Shown: positions 32,045 through 42,437 of the stretch, piece by piece
Numbering within the stretch: the first letter of the stretch is position 1
Layout of the letters: each line of letters opens with the position of its first letter
Source of the DNA: Cladocopium goreaui
Lineage: Eukaryota; Sar; Dinophyceae; Suessiales; Symbiodiniaceae
Assembly: GCA_947184155.2 (NCBI GenBank)
Contig: CAMXCT020006647.1
Location: forward strand, 310,001-374,000
Direction of reading: 5' to 3'
Length of the DNA: 64,000 nucleotides
Notes under the pieces: generated by a model
Seen by the model: only the letters and a program-made list of their open reading frames with translations
Told to the model about the DNA's origin: nothing
The model's database searches: none
Made by a program: the position numbers and the translations under genes

Positions 32045-32350
32045 GCATTCTTGGATTTGACTTGAGGAAACCCAGCATGGGTGTTTGTATATCGCTTGGT
32101 GGAGACAACTAATCAGTAGAAATGGCCATGGATCAAAATCCATGACTAATCCATGACTCCCCTAGTTCTGAAATATCAATTTATATAGCTGTAGCTGCCT
32201 TGATTTTCTTAGATGTCCATTCATATATATATATACATACATACATACATCTATATATACATATATATATATATATGTGTCCATCTTTTCCTGTGAAAAT
32301 CATGACATGACCCATCCCCAATCCTCTCCGACTCGCCGGTCTCACAGCAG

Positions 32351-32398
32351 GTTTGGGACGAGTTTCATGAGCCGAAACTGCCTGGTCTTTGTGCCAAC
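32351..32398 (+). CDS. Exon (methyltransferase gene chain)
   Basis: The acceptor is CACAGCAG|G and the donor AAC|GTGCCT. Sixteen codons read VWDEFHEPKLPGLCAN, phase 0 at both ends. Confidence 0.6.
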
Positions 32399-32658
32399 GT
32401 GCCTTGAAAAAACATCGCCAGGTGAGCTTGTCAACGTGCGCTGTTGGTAGGTACGCATGTTTTAAAAACCCAGCCTGAACAATGGAAAGTACCATTAATT
32501 TGGTAAGAAAGATGGAAAGTACATCAGGAAATTACCAGTATATCAGTGCATCCTTGAGGAATATTGTTTACTCATCCTACACAATAGTGCATCCTCATCT
32601 ACATATGCTATTAAATAACATAAAATACTGGCAACATTTATCCAATCCCCAGATTGGT

Positions 32659-32769
32659 TACCCTCTGGTAATTTAACAGTTAGCTATTGAAAATCAGTCG
32701 AAATAGTGGATTTACCCATTAATAGCATGGTGGATCTTTCCATAGTTTTTGTATGTTTACCAGGGGGTG
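32659..32769. mobile_element. Family B short inverted-repeat element
   Basis: The left end is TACCCTCTGGTAATTTAAC and the right TGTTTACCAGGGGGTG. The interior is nearly identical to 22108-22223 (AGCTATTGAAAATCAGTCGA, ATGGTGGATCTTTCCATAG). Confidence 0.8.
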
Positions 32770-32882
32770 TAGAATTATGGACCATTAAATCACCTGATCC
32801 TATCAAATAACCACTAAGTAATCATCATTTCGAGAGGGTAAACGTTAAGTTCTCTTCCAAGTCCCCAGATTTTGTGGCTCAG

Positions 32883-32936
32883 GATCCCAAACAACACCCT
32901 GCCTTCGCCATCTTCGCCATATTTTTCGTCGCTGAG
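32883..32936 (+). CDS. Exon (methyltransferase gene chain)
   Basis: The acceptor is GGCTCAG|G and the donor GAG|GTGGTG. Eighteen codons read DPKQHPAFAIFAIFFVAE, phase 0 at both ends. Another frame is also open, but this one links both neighbours. Confidence 0.55.
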
Positions 32937-33632
32937 GTGGTGATGGTGATTCCCAGCTCAGATCAGGGGCTGGCAAAGGTCGGCTGGTTGAAACATGGCA
33001 GTGACAGAATTCTACTCATCATGATATTTGATGGGAAAGATCCACAATGTTTTAATGGGTAAATCAATTATAATACCTGGCCATTTTCAATAGCTATATT
33101 TCATATATTTGATGTGTGTCAGAAATTTCTTCTTGATGATATATCCAACCCAGTTTTCCACGATCACCATGCAAGACAATGAAATTTCACATGGAGATGT
33201 TTTTTCATGTTTTTTCATGGTATATCTCAATGGATTGGTTTTCCTGGGAAAATCGGAACCGTGAACCATAGGTATTTTCCCATTCAACCAATCCATTGAT
33301 ATATCATGGTAGACCAACAAAACCATGGAGATCAACCTGTCCGTAGGAGATCAACCTGTCCGTTTGGGAGACCGGCAAGGCGTTGTTTTTGCGTTCGGTT
33401 GAACGAGATGGGAAGAACCATGGGTTGGGTTGATCCGGTGACAATCTAAGAGATAACTTTGACATATGAGATAACCATGGTTGTTTTGTCCTTAGATTGT
33501 CCATTAAACAATCCATGAAACAATCCATAAATCATCATAAATCACAGTATTTTTGTCCGTAGTTGTGCCATGTAAAGAAGCCATAAATCATCAGAATTCA
33601 AGGCAAAAATCCTCAGGTTTTCCAGCTGCCAG

Positions 33633-33711
33633 GATGCCTTCGACTGGTACGTGAAGAGCAAAGGTCATAAGAAAGCCCTGCGCGGATGCCAATCATTGAT
33701 GCCAATCATTG
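33633..33711 (+). CDS. Exon (methyltransferase gene chain)
   Basis: The acceptor is CTGCCAG|G and the donor G|GTGTTT. It reads DAFDWYVKSKGHKKALRGCQ then SLMPII. The last part is over a direct repeat (CCAATCATTG twice); an earlier GA donor after CGCG is an alternative that keeps the same phase. Confidence 0.6.
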
Positions 33712-34045
33712 GTGTTTTCTTTGGGGTTTTATGGTGTTTAAAAAAGGATGGGTGATTCGGGTTTAGTGGAATTTAGTGGAATTTATATAATGGGGTTCAA
33801 TGGTGATTAATGGGATTTCATGGTGATTTCATGGGATCTGATGGTGTTTTCATGGGATTTAATGGTGTTTTCATGGGATTTGATGGTGATTTCATGGTGA
33901 CTGTTGGTAGTTACCCTCTGGTAAAGTCACAGTTTGCGAAGTTTTCAGGCTCGCCATGGCTTCCATAAAAACCATCATAATTCCCATGGTTTTTCCCCAT
34001 AATTCCCCGGGACACCTGGGCAGCTAAGGATGCAGCACACCTCAG

Positions 34046-34137
34046 GTGTCTTGAGGACCTTCGGCAACCTCTTGGCGTCTTTGGAGCCCAAGGAAGCGAT
34101 TTCCTATCAGGAGCGATATCAAGGGACGACCTGGGCT
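34046..34137 (+). CDS. Exon (methyltransferase gene chain)
   Basis: The acceptor is ACCTCAG|G and the donor GCT|GTATCA. It reads VLRTFGNLLASLEPKEAISY then QERYQGTTWA. Phase 1 at the start and 0 at the end agree with both neighbours. It runs directly into the Cys-rich exon. Confidence 0.65.
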
Positions 34138-34319
34138 GTATCATTTCCCCATCATGTTTCCATTTCTCATCCATTTGTCCATCATTTTTCCATCATGTTT
34201 CCATCATTTTCCCATCATTTTCCCCATCATCGTCCCATTTTTTCCATCATTTCCCCATCATTTTCACCATTGTTTGGGGTAAAAAAACCCTGCAATTCCG
34301 CCTTCGTTGCCGTTGCCAG

Positions 34320-34423
34320 GACCGCTGCAGCAGCTGCGCGCGTCCCATCGAGGCATCCCATGGTGAAGTGGCGCCGAACGTCTGCGGCGTCTGCGGACAG
34401 CGCGCCTTCCGTGGCCCGGTTCG
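34320..34423 (+). CDS. Exon with Cys4 zinc-finger-like motif
   Basis: The acceptor is GTTGCCAG|G. The frame reads DRCSSCARPIEASHGEVAPN then VCGVCGQRAFRGPV. The two CxxC pairs, 16 residues apart, are the arrangement of a treble-clef or ribbon-type zinc site. The end is a GA donor (CG|GATAAT) leaving phase 2, which fits the G that opens the next exon. A role in binding RNA or protein is inference. Confidence 0.7.
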
Positions 34424-34429
34424 GATAAT

Positions 34430-36120
34430 GATATGGTTAAGTAGTAATAAGTATGGTTATATACTATGATAATAACCATATGTATATACTATGATATGGT
34501 TATATACCTATAATACCTATGGTTAGATATACATATGGTTATATATATACATGGTTATATACCTATCATATGGTTAATATACCTATAATACTATCGTTAT
34601 ATACATATGGTTAACAATCCCATGAACAGTGGTTATTTATGGTTGTGAATGGTTAATGGTCATTTATATCCATAGTTTTACTTAACCATCAATTATAGTT
34701 ATACTTAACCATAAACCATCAACCATAGAATAGTTAACTTTGTGAATTGATCATGGTTAATGGTTACTATGCTTAGTAAGTTGTTTATATGGCTTATAAT
34801 ATGGCTTATAATATGATAATGCTTGCGAATGGCTATCGGTTGATGCTTTATGGTTAAGTATAACTATGGTTATGAAGTTTAGCTATGGTTAGTAGTCCCA
34901 TTAACTATAGTTGTGAATGGTTAATGGTTAATGTGGTTAAAACAATCATAAAGCATCCCCCAAATCACCATAAATAGGTGGTATGAACCATTCCCAAACG
35001 GATTGTTTATTATTGTTTTAACCACATGAATGGTTAAGTATAACTATGGTTACAACTATGGTTAGTAAGTTATTAATATGGCTTATAACTACTTATAACA
35101 TGATAATGGTTGTAACTATGGTCAATATGGGTTTGTATTGGTTACAAATATGGTTATATACATGTGGTTAATAGTCCCATTCACGATGGTTAATTATGAG
35201 TAGCCATTGTTATTAATTGTTAACTAAATATAATTAAATATGGTTGAATATTGGTTAATAATCATAAAATAACTATAGTAATGCCATTAATTATGGTTAC
35301 TAATCATGATTAACTATGGTTATCAATGGTTAATAGCCATGGCTCAATATGGCTCATATCTATGGTTATATAATCTAATGATGATGATTGATTCATGGTT
35401 ATTAATAGTTCTCGGAGCTAAGAACCAACTTAACCAACATGGCAGGAAGGATAATTATAACTATGGTCAATATGGGTTAGTATGGTCATACCTATAATTA
35501 AATATGATCAATAATCCCATGAACTATGTTTCCTGATGATGATTAACTTTGGTTATGAATGGGAATAGTGGCTATTAATATTTATACCTATGGTTGTGAA
35601 TGATACAAGCTATTAATGCTAATAATGATAATGAGAATGGTTGTGTTTGTTAACCATCGTTCATCATAAATGTTAATTCAAAAAAACATGATTAACTATG
35701 GTGATAACTATGGGAAAAGTCATGATCAACAATGATTACAACATGTTAAGGAAGTTCATAAGTTTATTTCCCATTAACCAATTACCACGATGATCATTTT
35801 CCCCATTCTTTCCCATGTCCTTTCCCAATAATCATCCATCCATCATATGAAAATATCCATCCATGTATCATATTATTGAACCAGAATATCATCATTATAT
35901 GGGTATGGATCAATACATATTAATACCATTTTTAGGGGAATGAACATCCATTTACCAGCTATTTTGATGTTCACCAGGGGTACAAGGTTTTGACACACTG
36001 CCATATCCATAATGGTTAATGCAGGTTAGTAGTGGTTATTAGCTCCGGGAAATGAAGGTCAACTATGGGGGTTTTCATGGGAAAAAATCATGATTCTTGA
36101 TTATTGAGCGATGATTATTT
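34430..36120. repeat. Degenerate TATGGTTA-rich AT region
   Basis: Imperfect words of the form TATGGTTA, GGTTATATA and TGGTTAATGG fill about 1.7 kb, grading into the perfect decamer array downstream. No exons were seen. Confidence 0.75.
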
Positions 36121-36128
36121 TTATGGCG

Positions 36129-36657
36129 GGTTATTAATGGTTATTAATGGTTATTAATGGTTATTAATGGTTATTAATGGTTATTAATGGTTATTACTGG
36201 TTATTAATGGTTATTAATGGTTATTAATGGTTATTAATGGTTATTAATGGTTATTAATGGTTATTAATGGTTATTAATGGTTATTAATGGTTATTAATGG
36301 TTATTAATGGTTATTAATGGTTATTACTGGTTATTAATGGTTATTAATGGTTATTAATGGTTATTAATGGTTATTACTGGTTATTACTGGTTATTAATGG
36401 TTATTACTGGTTATTAATGGTTATTAATGGTTATTAATGGTTATTAATGGTTATTACTGGTTATTAATGGTTATTAATGGTTATTAATGGTTATTACTGG
36501 TTATTAATGGTTATTAATGGTTATTACTGGTTATTAATGGTTATTAATGGTTATTAATGGTTATTAATGGTTATTACTGGTTATTAATGGTTATTAATGG
36601 TTATTAATGGTTATTAATGGTTATTACTGGTTATTAATGGTTATTAATGGTTATTAT
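36129..36657. repeat. 10-bp tandem array GGTTATTAAT, about 52 copies
   Basis: Units of GGTTATTAAT run without indels for about 530 bp. The only common variant is GGTTATTACT, in about ten units scattered through the array. It lies inside an intron of the methyltransferase gene. Confidence 0.98.
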
Positions 36658-37118
36658 GGCATTAACAATGGATACTGGCTATTCTTGGTCACTATGATTG
36701 CTAATGGTTCTTCACCATGGCACTGGTGGTCCAGTGGTGCCCCCCTTCCAAGTCCAGTGGTGATGTGAACGTTGCTTTATGACCCCCAACTAGCTCGATA
36801 TATGTATCGTAAACCTTGGTTGGGGTGAGAAACAATTGGCATAACTATGGAAAAAACACACTTATTGCCATATAACTATAGCTCTAACTATCATAACTTA
36901 TGGAAATAACTATGGGACGAATAGCTATAAGCCTAATTCGTATGTTCCAATCCAGTCAAGTGACATTATCCCATAAGTCAACTGGATTGTAGAGCATGTT
37001 TAACTGTTCTACTGGGTCTGTTTAGTGGGTGATTTCTTCTGTTTTTTTGGGAAATCTACGGGCTGTGGAATCAAAAAGGTTCCCTGCCAGCAAATCCAAG
37101 TGGTGGCTTGAGGATTTT

Positions 37119-37150
<32 letters not shown>

Positions 37151-37467
37151 CGTGGTGGTGGTGGTGATGATGATAATGACGCGTTTTCAAACTTGTGACT
37201 ACACTAGAATTTTGGGAGATGTGCCGTTCAATTTTTGTTGCACGTTTGCGTTTTTTTTGTGATGATGATTTTTGGGAATTGCAGATTTTAGTAGGGTCGG
37301 AGGGCTAATGAAAAGTTTGAAAAGCCATGGGTTCACATGGAAATGATCATGCTTAGCAAGTGGTTTCCCATGATTTTCCAGGAAAACCATGGGTTGTTGT
37401 GGGTTTTATCACCTAAAGCTGGTGGTTTCCCTGGGATTTCATAGGGTGTCCAGTCACTGTTTCCAAG
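36658..37467. other. Intron sequence
   Basis: No exon was supported here. A GATGATGAT microsatellite lies at about 37121-37175. Confidence 0.5.
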
Positions 37468-37639
37468 GCTACAACCTCTTCTGACGCCAAAAGTGCGGAA
37501 TCCAGCCGACAAAAAGTTGCTGAGCTTTATTTCTATTGAGTCTCTAATCAGCTCAGCTTCAGAGCAACAAAGGCGCCTCTTTGAGTTTTTAAAGGGGCAG
37601 CCTTTGTTCCTAGTTTCCAGCTACCTTTGGCATGTTACT
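37468..37639 (+). CDS. Exon (methyltransferase gene chain); 3' edge uncertain
   Basis: The acceptor TTCCAAG|G supplies the third base of the Arg codon left by the GA donor at 34423. It reads LQPLLTPKVRNPADKKLLSF, ISIESLISSASEQQRRLFEF, and stays open to ACT|GTAATT. The end phase (0) does not match the next exon at 38085 (needs 2), so either the donor is earlier or a small exon is missing. Confidence 0.6.
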
Positions 37640-38084
37640 GTAATTTGACTAAATTTACATGACTTTGTCATATATTTGCTACCAAAGATTGAATATTGGA
37701 CTTCACATTTCTATCTTTGTGGGTTTGCTTAATGTAGGATCTTTGCATCTTCAATTTTTGGACGTCCATATTGGGGACTTGAAGCATGAGCATCAGCTGC
37801 ACTGGCATAGAATCCGCAGCTGTTCAGCCACTTGGCTTAGTGAGATAGACAGAAGAAAAATTAAGACATGTATTGATGATTGTCCTACTGTAGAACTAAC
37901 CATGACCATCAATAGTGTTATTAATAGTTGAACCATTAATAGTGTTTATTCACCAATCAACTAGTATGCTTTACTCATGTGTATTCACAACGATAGTAAC
38001 CCCCACAAAAAATAGAAAAGTTAGTCATCACTAATTTGGTGGCATGAGAACTTTCTATCTGTTCGGGGATTTTTTGGTCATTAG

Positions 38085-38209
38085 AACCTATTCTTCCTCC
38101 ATTCTGCCGCGGGTTCGCGAACACTTTCCGATGACCTTTTTGCCATCGGATCGTTTCATGGGCGGCCGACCCGGCTATGTCTTCAAGCGTGGAGAGTTGG
38201 GAGTAGGCG
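38085..38209 (+). CDS. Exon (methyltransferase gene chain)
   Basis: The acceptor is ATTAG|A and the donor GC (GGCG|GCTGGC). The frame reads ILPRVREHFPMTFLPSDRFM, GGRPGYVFKRGELGVG. The GYVFKRGELGVG segment is a glycine/aromatic motif of a type I associate with short terminal motifs in other proteins. Using the GC donor joins it in phase to the methyltransferase exon at 39623. Confidence 0.65.
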
Positions 38210-38248
38210 GCTGGCGCTGAAAGCCATGGGGGCTGGGAACTGAGCATT

Positions 38249-38371
38249 TGACCCGAAAAAGTAACGTAGCTATTGAAAATAGGGACCATGTATAGATAAA
38301 TGATTCACCTAGTCATGCCAGTCATGGCCATGTTCATCCATTTTCCATAGTTATGTTGGTTTACTGGGGGT
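38249..38371. mobile_element. Degenerate family B element
   Basis: It contains GTAGCTATTGAAAAT, GATTCACC and TCCATAGTTATGTTGG, and ends with GGTTTACTGGGGGTA, so family B order is kept but both ends are worn. It starts 40 bp after the GC donor at 38210. Confidence 0.5.
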
Positions 38372-39622
38372 AAGGGCTGATAATATGACATGAGAAAGAC
38401 CTAAAATGTTCAAATGTCCATGCAAATGTCCATGCAGAAACCCTTCACTTGAGGTTTCGTTGTTGAAAATGTGTTGCAAACCATGGAGATAGCAATATAG
38501 AAATAGCAATCGTGTGAAGGCAATCATCTGATATGAGTTGGTACGCCATTTTTAAAAACTGTCATAGAGGAAAATGATGTGTCTGTTTGTTTATGTTGAC
38601 TAAACCTTGAATTTGTTGATCTAAATGTTGGTTTATCAACAAACATGGTGATTGAACTGGGTGCAGTGGGGATACATTGTAGACATGACCAGCTTATAAA
38701 ATTGTCTTGCCCAATGTCATTCATATGACCTCACGGGATATTATCAGCGATATGCAGTCCATATTGATCTGCACGTCTGCAGCAGCAGTGTCCCTAAGTT
38801 TTTGCTGTTTATGATTTTGGGTTTTATCTGAATGATCTGAAAATGGTGCTATTGAAGTCAAACTTGCCTTTTCCCTAGGAGAAAATGATGAACCCAGAGA
38901 TTGGGGGGGTGCACGACCAAGCAAGCTTCAATGAAAAACCTAGGAGTTACCCGGTACCCTACTTCGGATGATCCCACCAACTGACATATATTCCGACTCA
39001 TCACATATTCTGGTGATCTATCTGGTATATGTTTTCACATTTCAAGGCATATGCCAACAGAATTTCATGTGATATTCTGTTGAATGTTTTATCTGTCGTT
39101 CTAGCTGACATTTTTTCTGGCATTCTCTCAGACATCTTGAACATGTTGAAACATCCATATCGTTTTGTTTCCATATCAAGTTGGTGATTAAACCATTAGA
39201 CACTCAGTATGACATCATTCCTGTTGGTGAAATTCCCCTTGTTCGGACAAGATCCATCAACCAGGGTACTACGCTGACGAGTTACGTCAAGTCGTCAAAA
39301 CTTGGACGTTTGGCCCACATGAAGTGCGTGTGAAAGTGGATGAAAGCTGTGGCTTGTCCTGGTTGGTTTCAGCAAAAGTTTGTTTAATGGGTTGGACATG
39401 ATCAACAAAGAAAAAAAGTGGTAGAATGGTGGATAATGGCAATTAAATGGTGGTACGAAACTCGTTGTTGATTTCAATCCATATCTAACTTGATAGTTTT
39501 CCCCAATGATTTGTAATTCAAATCTTAGAAATGAAGAGATTCTCCCAATTCACTAGTTCATTTTGGGCCCCAGGTGGCCTAACCTGCGCTTGATTTTCTA
39601 TGAGGTGGCGTTTGCTACACAG

Positions 39623-39670
39623 GCCTTCGCATTTGGCCGGCGGCAGAGGCCCTTGCGAAATTGCTGGCGG
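39623..39670 (+). CDS. Methyltransferase family 16-like protein, pre-motif I exon
   Basis: The acceptor is CTACACAG|G and the donor G|GTGAAG. The frame reads LRIWPAAEALAKLLA. A G-x-x-x-W-x-A-A-x-x-L-A block just before the SAM-binding strand is typical of methyltransferase family 16 (METTL21-type lysine methyltransferases). The split Gly codon is completed by GT of the next exon. Confidence 0.8.
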
Positions 39671-40459
39671 GTGAAGGTGATAGACCGTGGCAACCCAGCG
39701 ATGCAATGGGTGACTGGGTCCTAAAATGAGGGGATCCCATTTCATCGGTTAACCTATGCTACAATGGTTTGATGACTTGGATGATTTGGGGCTACCCCCC
39801 CCCAATTCTAGGAAACCTTAGGAAACCCCAATTTGATCCAATTTGTTTGAAAGTAGGACCTTGTGTTCCCTACGTTTGTAGCTACATCATTGTTGCTCAT
39901 AGATCTACTCGCTGCAACCACCATCTTCACCACCTACCCTCAGCTTAGTTTCCGCCATCATTGGATGATAAATCTTTGACCGGTTTCTCTAATAGCTTCA
40001 ACTGACCCCCTCGGAGAAGGTGAAGGCGCCATCATGACCCCATTGTATCTATTTCTATCCCATGATGATAGTGAGAGTGTATCCCATAATGATATAACAC
40101 CATTTGTCCAATGATAATCAATAGGAAAATCCCAAAAATGGTCAGAAATAAGATATCTCCCCATAGTTTGTCTTTCAAATCCAACATCAATCGTGACAAT
40201 TTTCCAACACAAATGTTCAATAAATTACCCCAATCCACTTAGAGCTGCGAACATTCAAAAAAAAATGGTGTGTTCCAGGCCATGTTTCATGACAAATCGC
40301 TCGGAAAACCCGTGAAAATCCCATGACATTTCAAAACAAACACAAGAACATTTAAAAATCAGTGGAAAAATCCATGAAACACTTCAAAATCTGAAAGTCC
40401 AGCTGGTTTCCATATGAAAATCCCTATTTTTGGGGGGTTTCCCCTGACTTTTTCCCCAG

Positions 40460-40626
40460 GTGACGGTGCCTTCCGCGTCTTGGACCTGGGCGCCGGCTGC
40501 GGCCTGGTGGCCGCCGTGGCCTGCCGCGTCTTCGGCGCCGCGGCCACCACGACGGCCGCGGACGGCCCGGCGGCGGTGCGGCGGCGCCTGGCGGAGACGG
40601 CGGCGCTGAACGAGCGGCGCTTCGAG
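40460..40626 (+). CDS. Methyltransferase family 16-like protein, SAM-binding exon
   Basis: The acceptor is TCCCCAG|G and the donor GAG|GTGAGG. It reads DGAFRVLDLGAGCGLVAAVA, with motif I (DLGAGCG) for S-adenosylmethionine binding, then TTTAADGPAAVRRRLAETAA and LNERRFE, where ADG and the following helix are the motif II position. The exon is about 75 percent GC. The product is a class I SAM-dependent methyltransferase, probably acting on protein side chains; the substrate is unknown. Confidence 0.85.
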
Positions 40627-40685
40627 GTGAGGAAAATCACCTGGGGAAACTCGGTGGATTTATGGCTGAAATCCATGGGAAATAC

Positions 40686-40757
40686 CCTCTGGATTGACTT
40701 TCCATATATCGGGAATAGTAACCCCAACTGACGAACTCATATTTTTCAGAGGGGTTG
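40686..40757. mobile_element. Truncated family A element
   Basis: It has only the inner and right part of family A (GGATTGACTTTCCATATATC, AACCCCAACTGACGAACTCA, TTTTTCAGAGGGGTTG) without terminal CTGGTTGG or CCAACCAG. It begins 60 bp after the donor of the SAM exon. Confidence 0.65.
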
Positions 40758-40914
40758 CAACTTATAGGGTGGAAATGGCTGAAATGGCTGAAATCCATGG
40801 GAAATAGCCCTTTAACCCATGGTGAATTGATGGTTCATTGATGGTTAATGAAGCTGATATATGTTGATATGGGATTTACAAATTGAAAATATGTGGTGAA
40901 TTTATAGTGAACTA

Positions 40915-41026
40915 CTGGTTGGTGCTTTGGAACCATGGAATTTGGATTGACTTTCCAATAATATTGGGAATGGAATGTCATCATCCCAACTCATATTTAT
41001 CAGAGGGGTTGAAACCACCAACCACA
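40915..41026. mobile_element. Family A short inverted-repeat element
   Basis: The ends are CTGGTTGGTGCTTTGGAA and TTGAAACCACCAACCA. The interior (CCAATAATATTGGGAATGGA, TCATCATCCCAACTCATATT) matches the family. Confidence 0.75.
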
Positions 41027-42024
41027 TAATGAATATATGGTGAGCACAGTGTCAATGATGGTGATATATGTGGTGAGTGTTGATTTCTTGTGCATTGGAA
41101 ATGTGTGGTATTTAGATGGGAAATATATGGAAATATATGGTATATGGTTATGTGGTGAGTATATGGGGATATCCCAATAGCTGGATGGTTTATTTCATGG
41201 AAAATCTTATTAAAATTGATGATATGGGGGTACATTTTCGCAAAATCTCAATATGGCGATATATGTGGTGAATTGGTGAATTTATAGGTGAATACATGGT
41301 AAATGATGGTGAAATCCATGGTAAATACTGTGGATGGAGAAATCTTGAACCTGTTGGTAGGTAAACATCCCCTAATCTTCACACTATCTACAGTCTTACA
41401 GTGTTGAATCATGTTACCAAAAGTCACCAACTGGTGCAGAATTTCATCCTTCCATTCGGTGAGTACGTGGTGAATATACGGTGAGATACATCGTAAATGA
41501 TGGTGATTAATTTGGATGATAGAACCTGGTAGGAACCTATGACTTATGGTGACCAGTGCTGACTTTGTTGGTTGAAACGTGCTGGAAATGATGGGTTTTA
41601 GCTGGTGTTATCCCGTTTTGGGTGATGAAACATGTTGATATATATCTTATATGTTGATATAAGCCATAACTTGGTGATTTGTAGGGAGATGTATCACTAT
41701 TTTACACCATGGTAGGAGTTTCCAAAAGTTTTACGTGCTGATGTTTGATGATTTTTTGGGAACCTCGGCTGGTGAGTCATGGTGATTCTACCGGCAAAAT
41801 GCATGTTTCTACATGTTTCTATAGCGGCAAGAGCTTTGTTTTTCGGATGATATGTGTGTCACGTTTCTTAGCGATACATCTCCATTGATTGTTATGCTTG
41901 TTGGTGAAATCCGCCGAATCCATTTCTAGTCAATAGCTCATGTATTGGTCAAAACAAACAACCCAGGGAGTGTTGTTTCATGAGCTGACAATACTATACC
42001 AGCTATTTGGATCTGATCTCCAAG

Positions 42025-42437
42025 GTGACAACCCACCAATGGACTGTTCTCCAATGGGCCAAAACCTGGAGAACAGTCCAGTGGATGAGCATGGGAACTA
42101 TGACTTCTATGACCTGATTTTGGGTGCGGACATCACTTATGACTGCAGTTTTCCTATGATCTCCTCCCTGTTGGATCTCATCTCCAGTCTTTCGCATGAT
42201 GAGACCTGGACGTTGCTGGCGCACGGTGTGCGGAGCGCTGAAAAGGCCATGGATCTCTGGGCCGCGCTGCGGCAGCGCTGGCCAGAAGCCCAACTGCTGC
42301 GATCCGACGGCGGCGTCAGCGGCGTCAGCTGTGAGGTGATGGAAGTGATGGAAGGAAGGGAAACGGAGACGCCAGTGATGATTTTTGCCTTGAAGGGTGG
42401 TGGAAAGGTGGATGAAGCGATGTACAAAACCATATAA
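42025..42437 (+). CDS. Methyltransferase family 16-like protein, terminal exon
   Basis: The acceptor is CTCCAAG|G; TAA is at 42435-42437. It reads DNPPMDCSPMGQ, NYDFYDLILGADITYDCSFP (the D-x-x-x-x-D-x-x-Y block of family 16), then MISSLLDLISSL, ETWTLLAHGVRSAEKAMDLW and VMIFALKGG, the usual later strands and helices. The preceding exon ends in phase 0, but this frame needs phase 1, so one small exon between 40627 and 42024 is missing from the model. Confidence 0.85.
42040..42080. repeat. Perfect 14-bp inverted repeat inside the terminal exon
   Basis: TGGACTGTTCTCCA and TGGAGAACAGTCCA are separated by 13 bases. Perfect inversion in coding sequence is unusual; it lies in the variable segment before the YDLILGAD block. 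Confidence 0.8.

Noticed and set aside
36129-36657. Possible CRISPR array
   Set aside because: Units are contiguous 10-mers without spacers, in eukaryotic intron sequence.
37975-38289. 104-codon minus-strand frame
   Set aside because: It is the shadow of the plus-strand exon 38085-38209, which has matching splice signals and phase.
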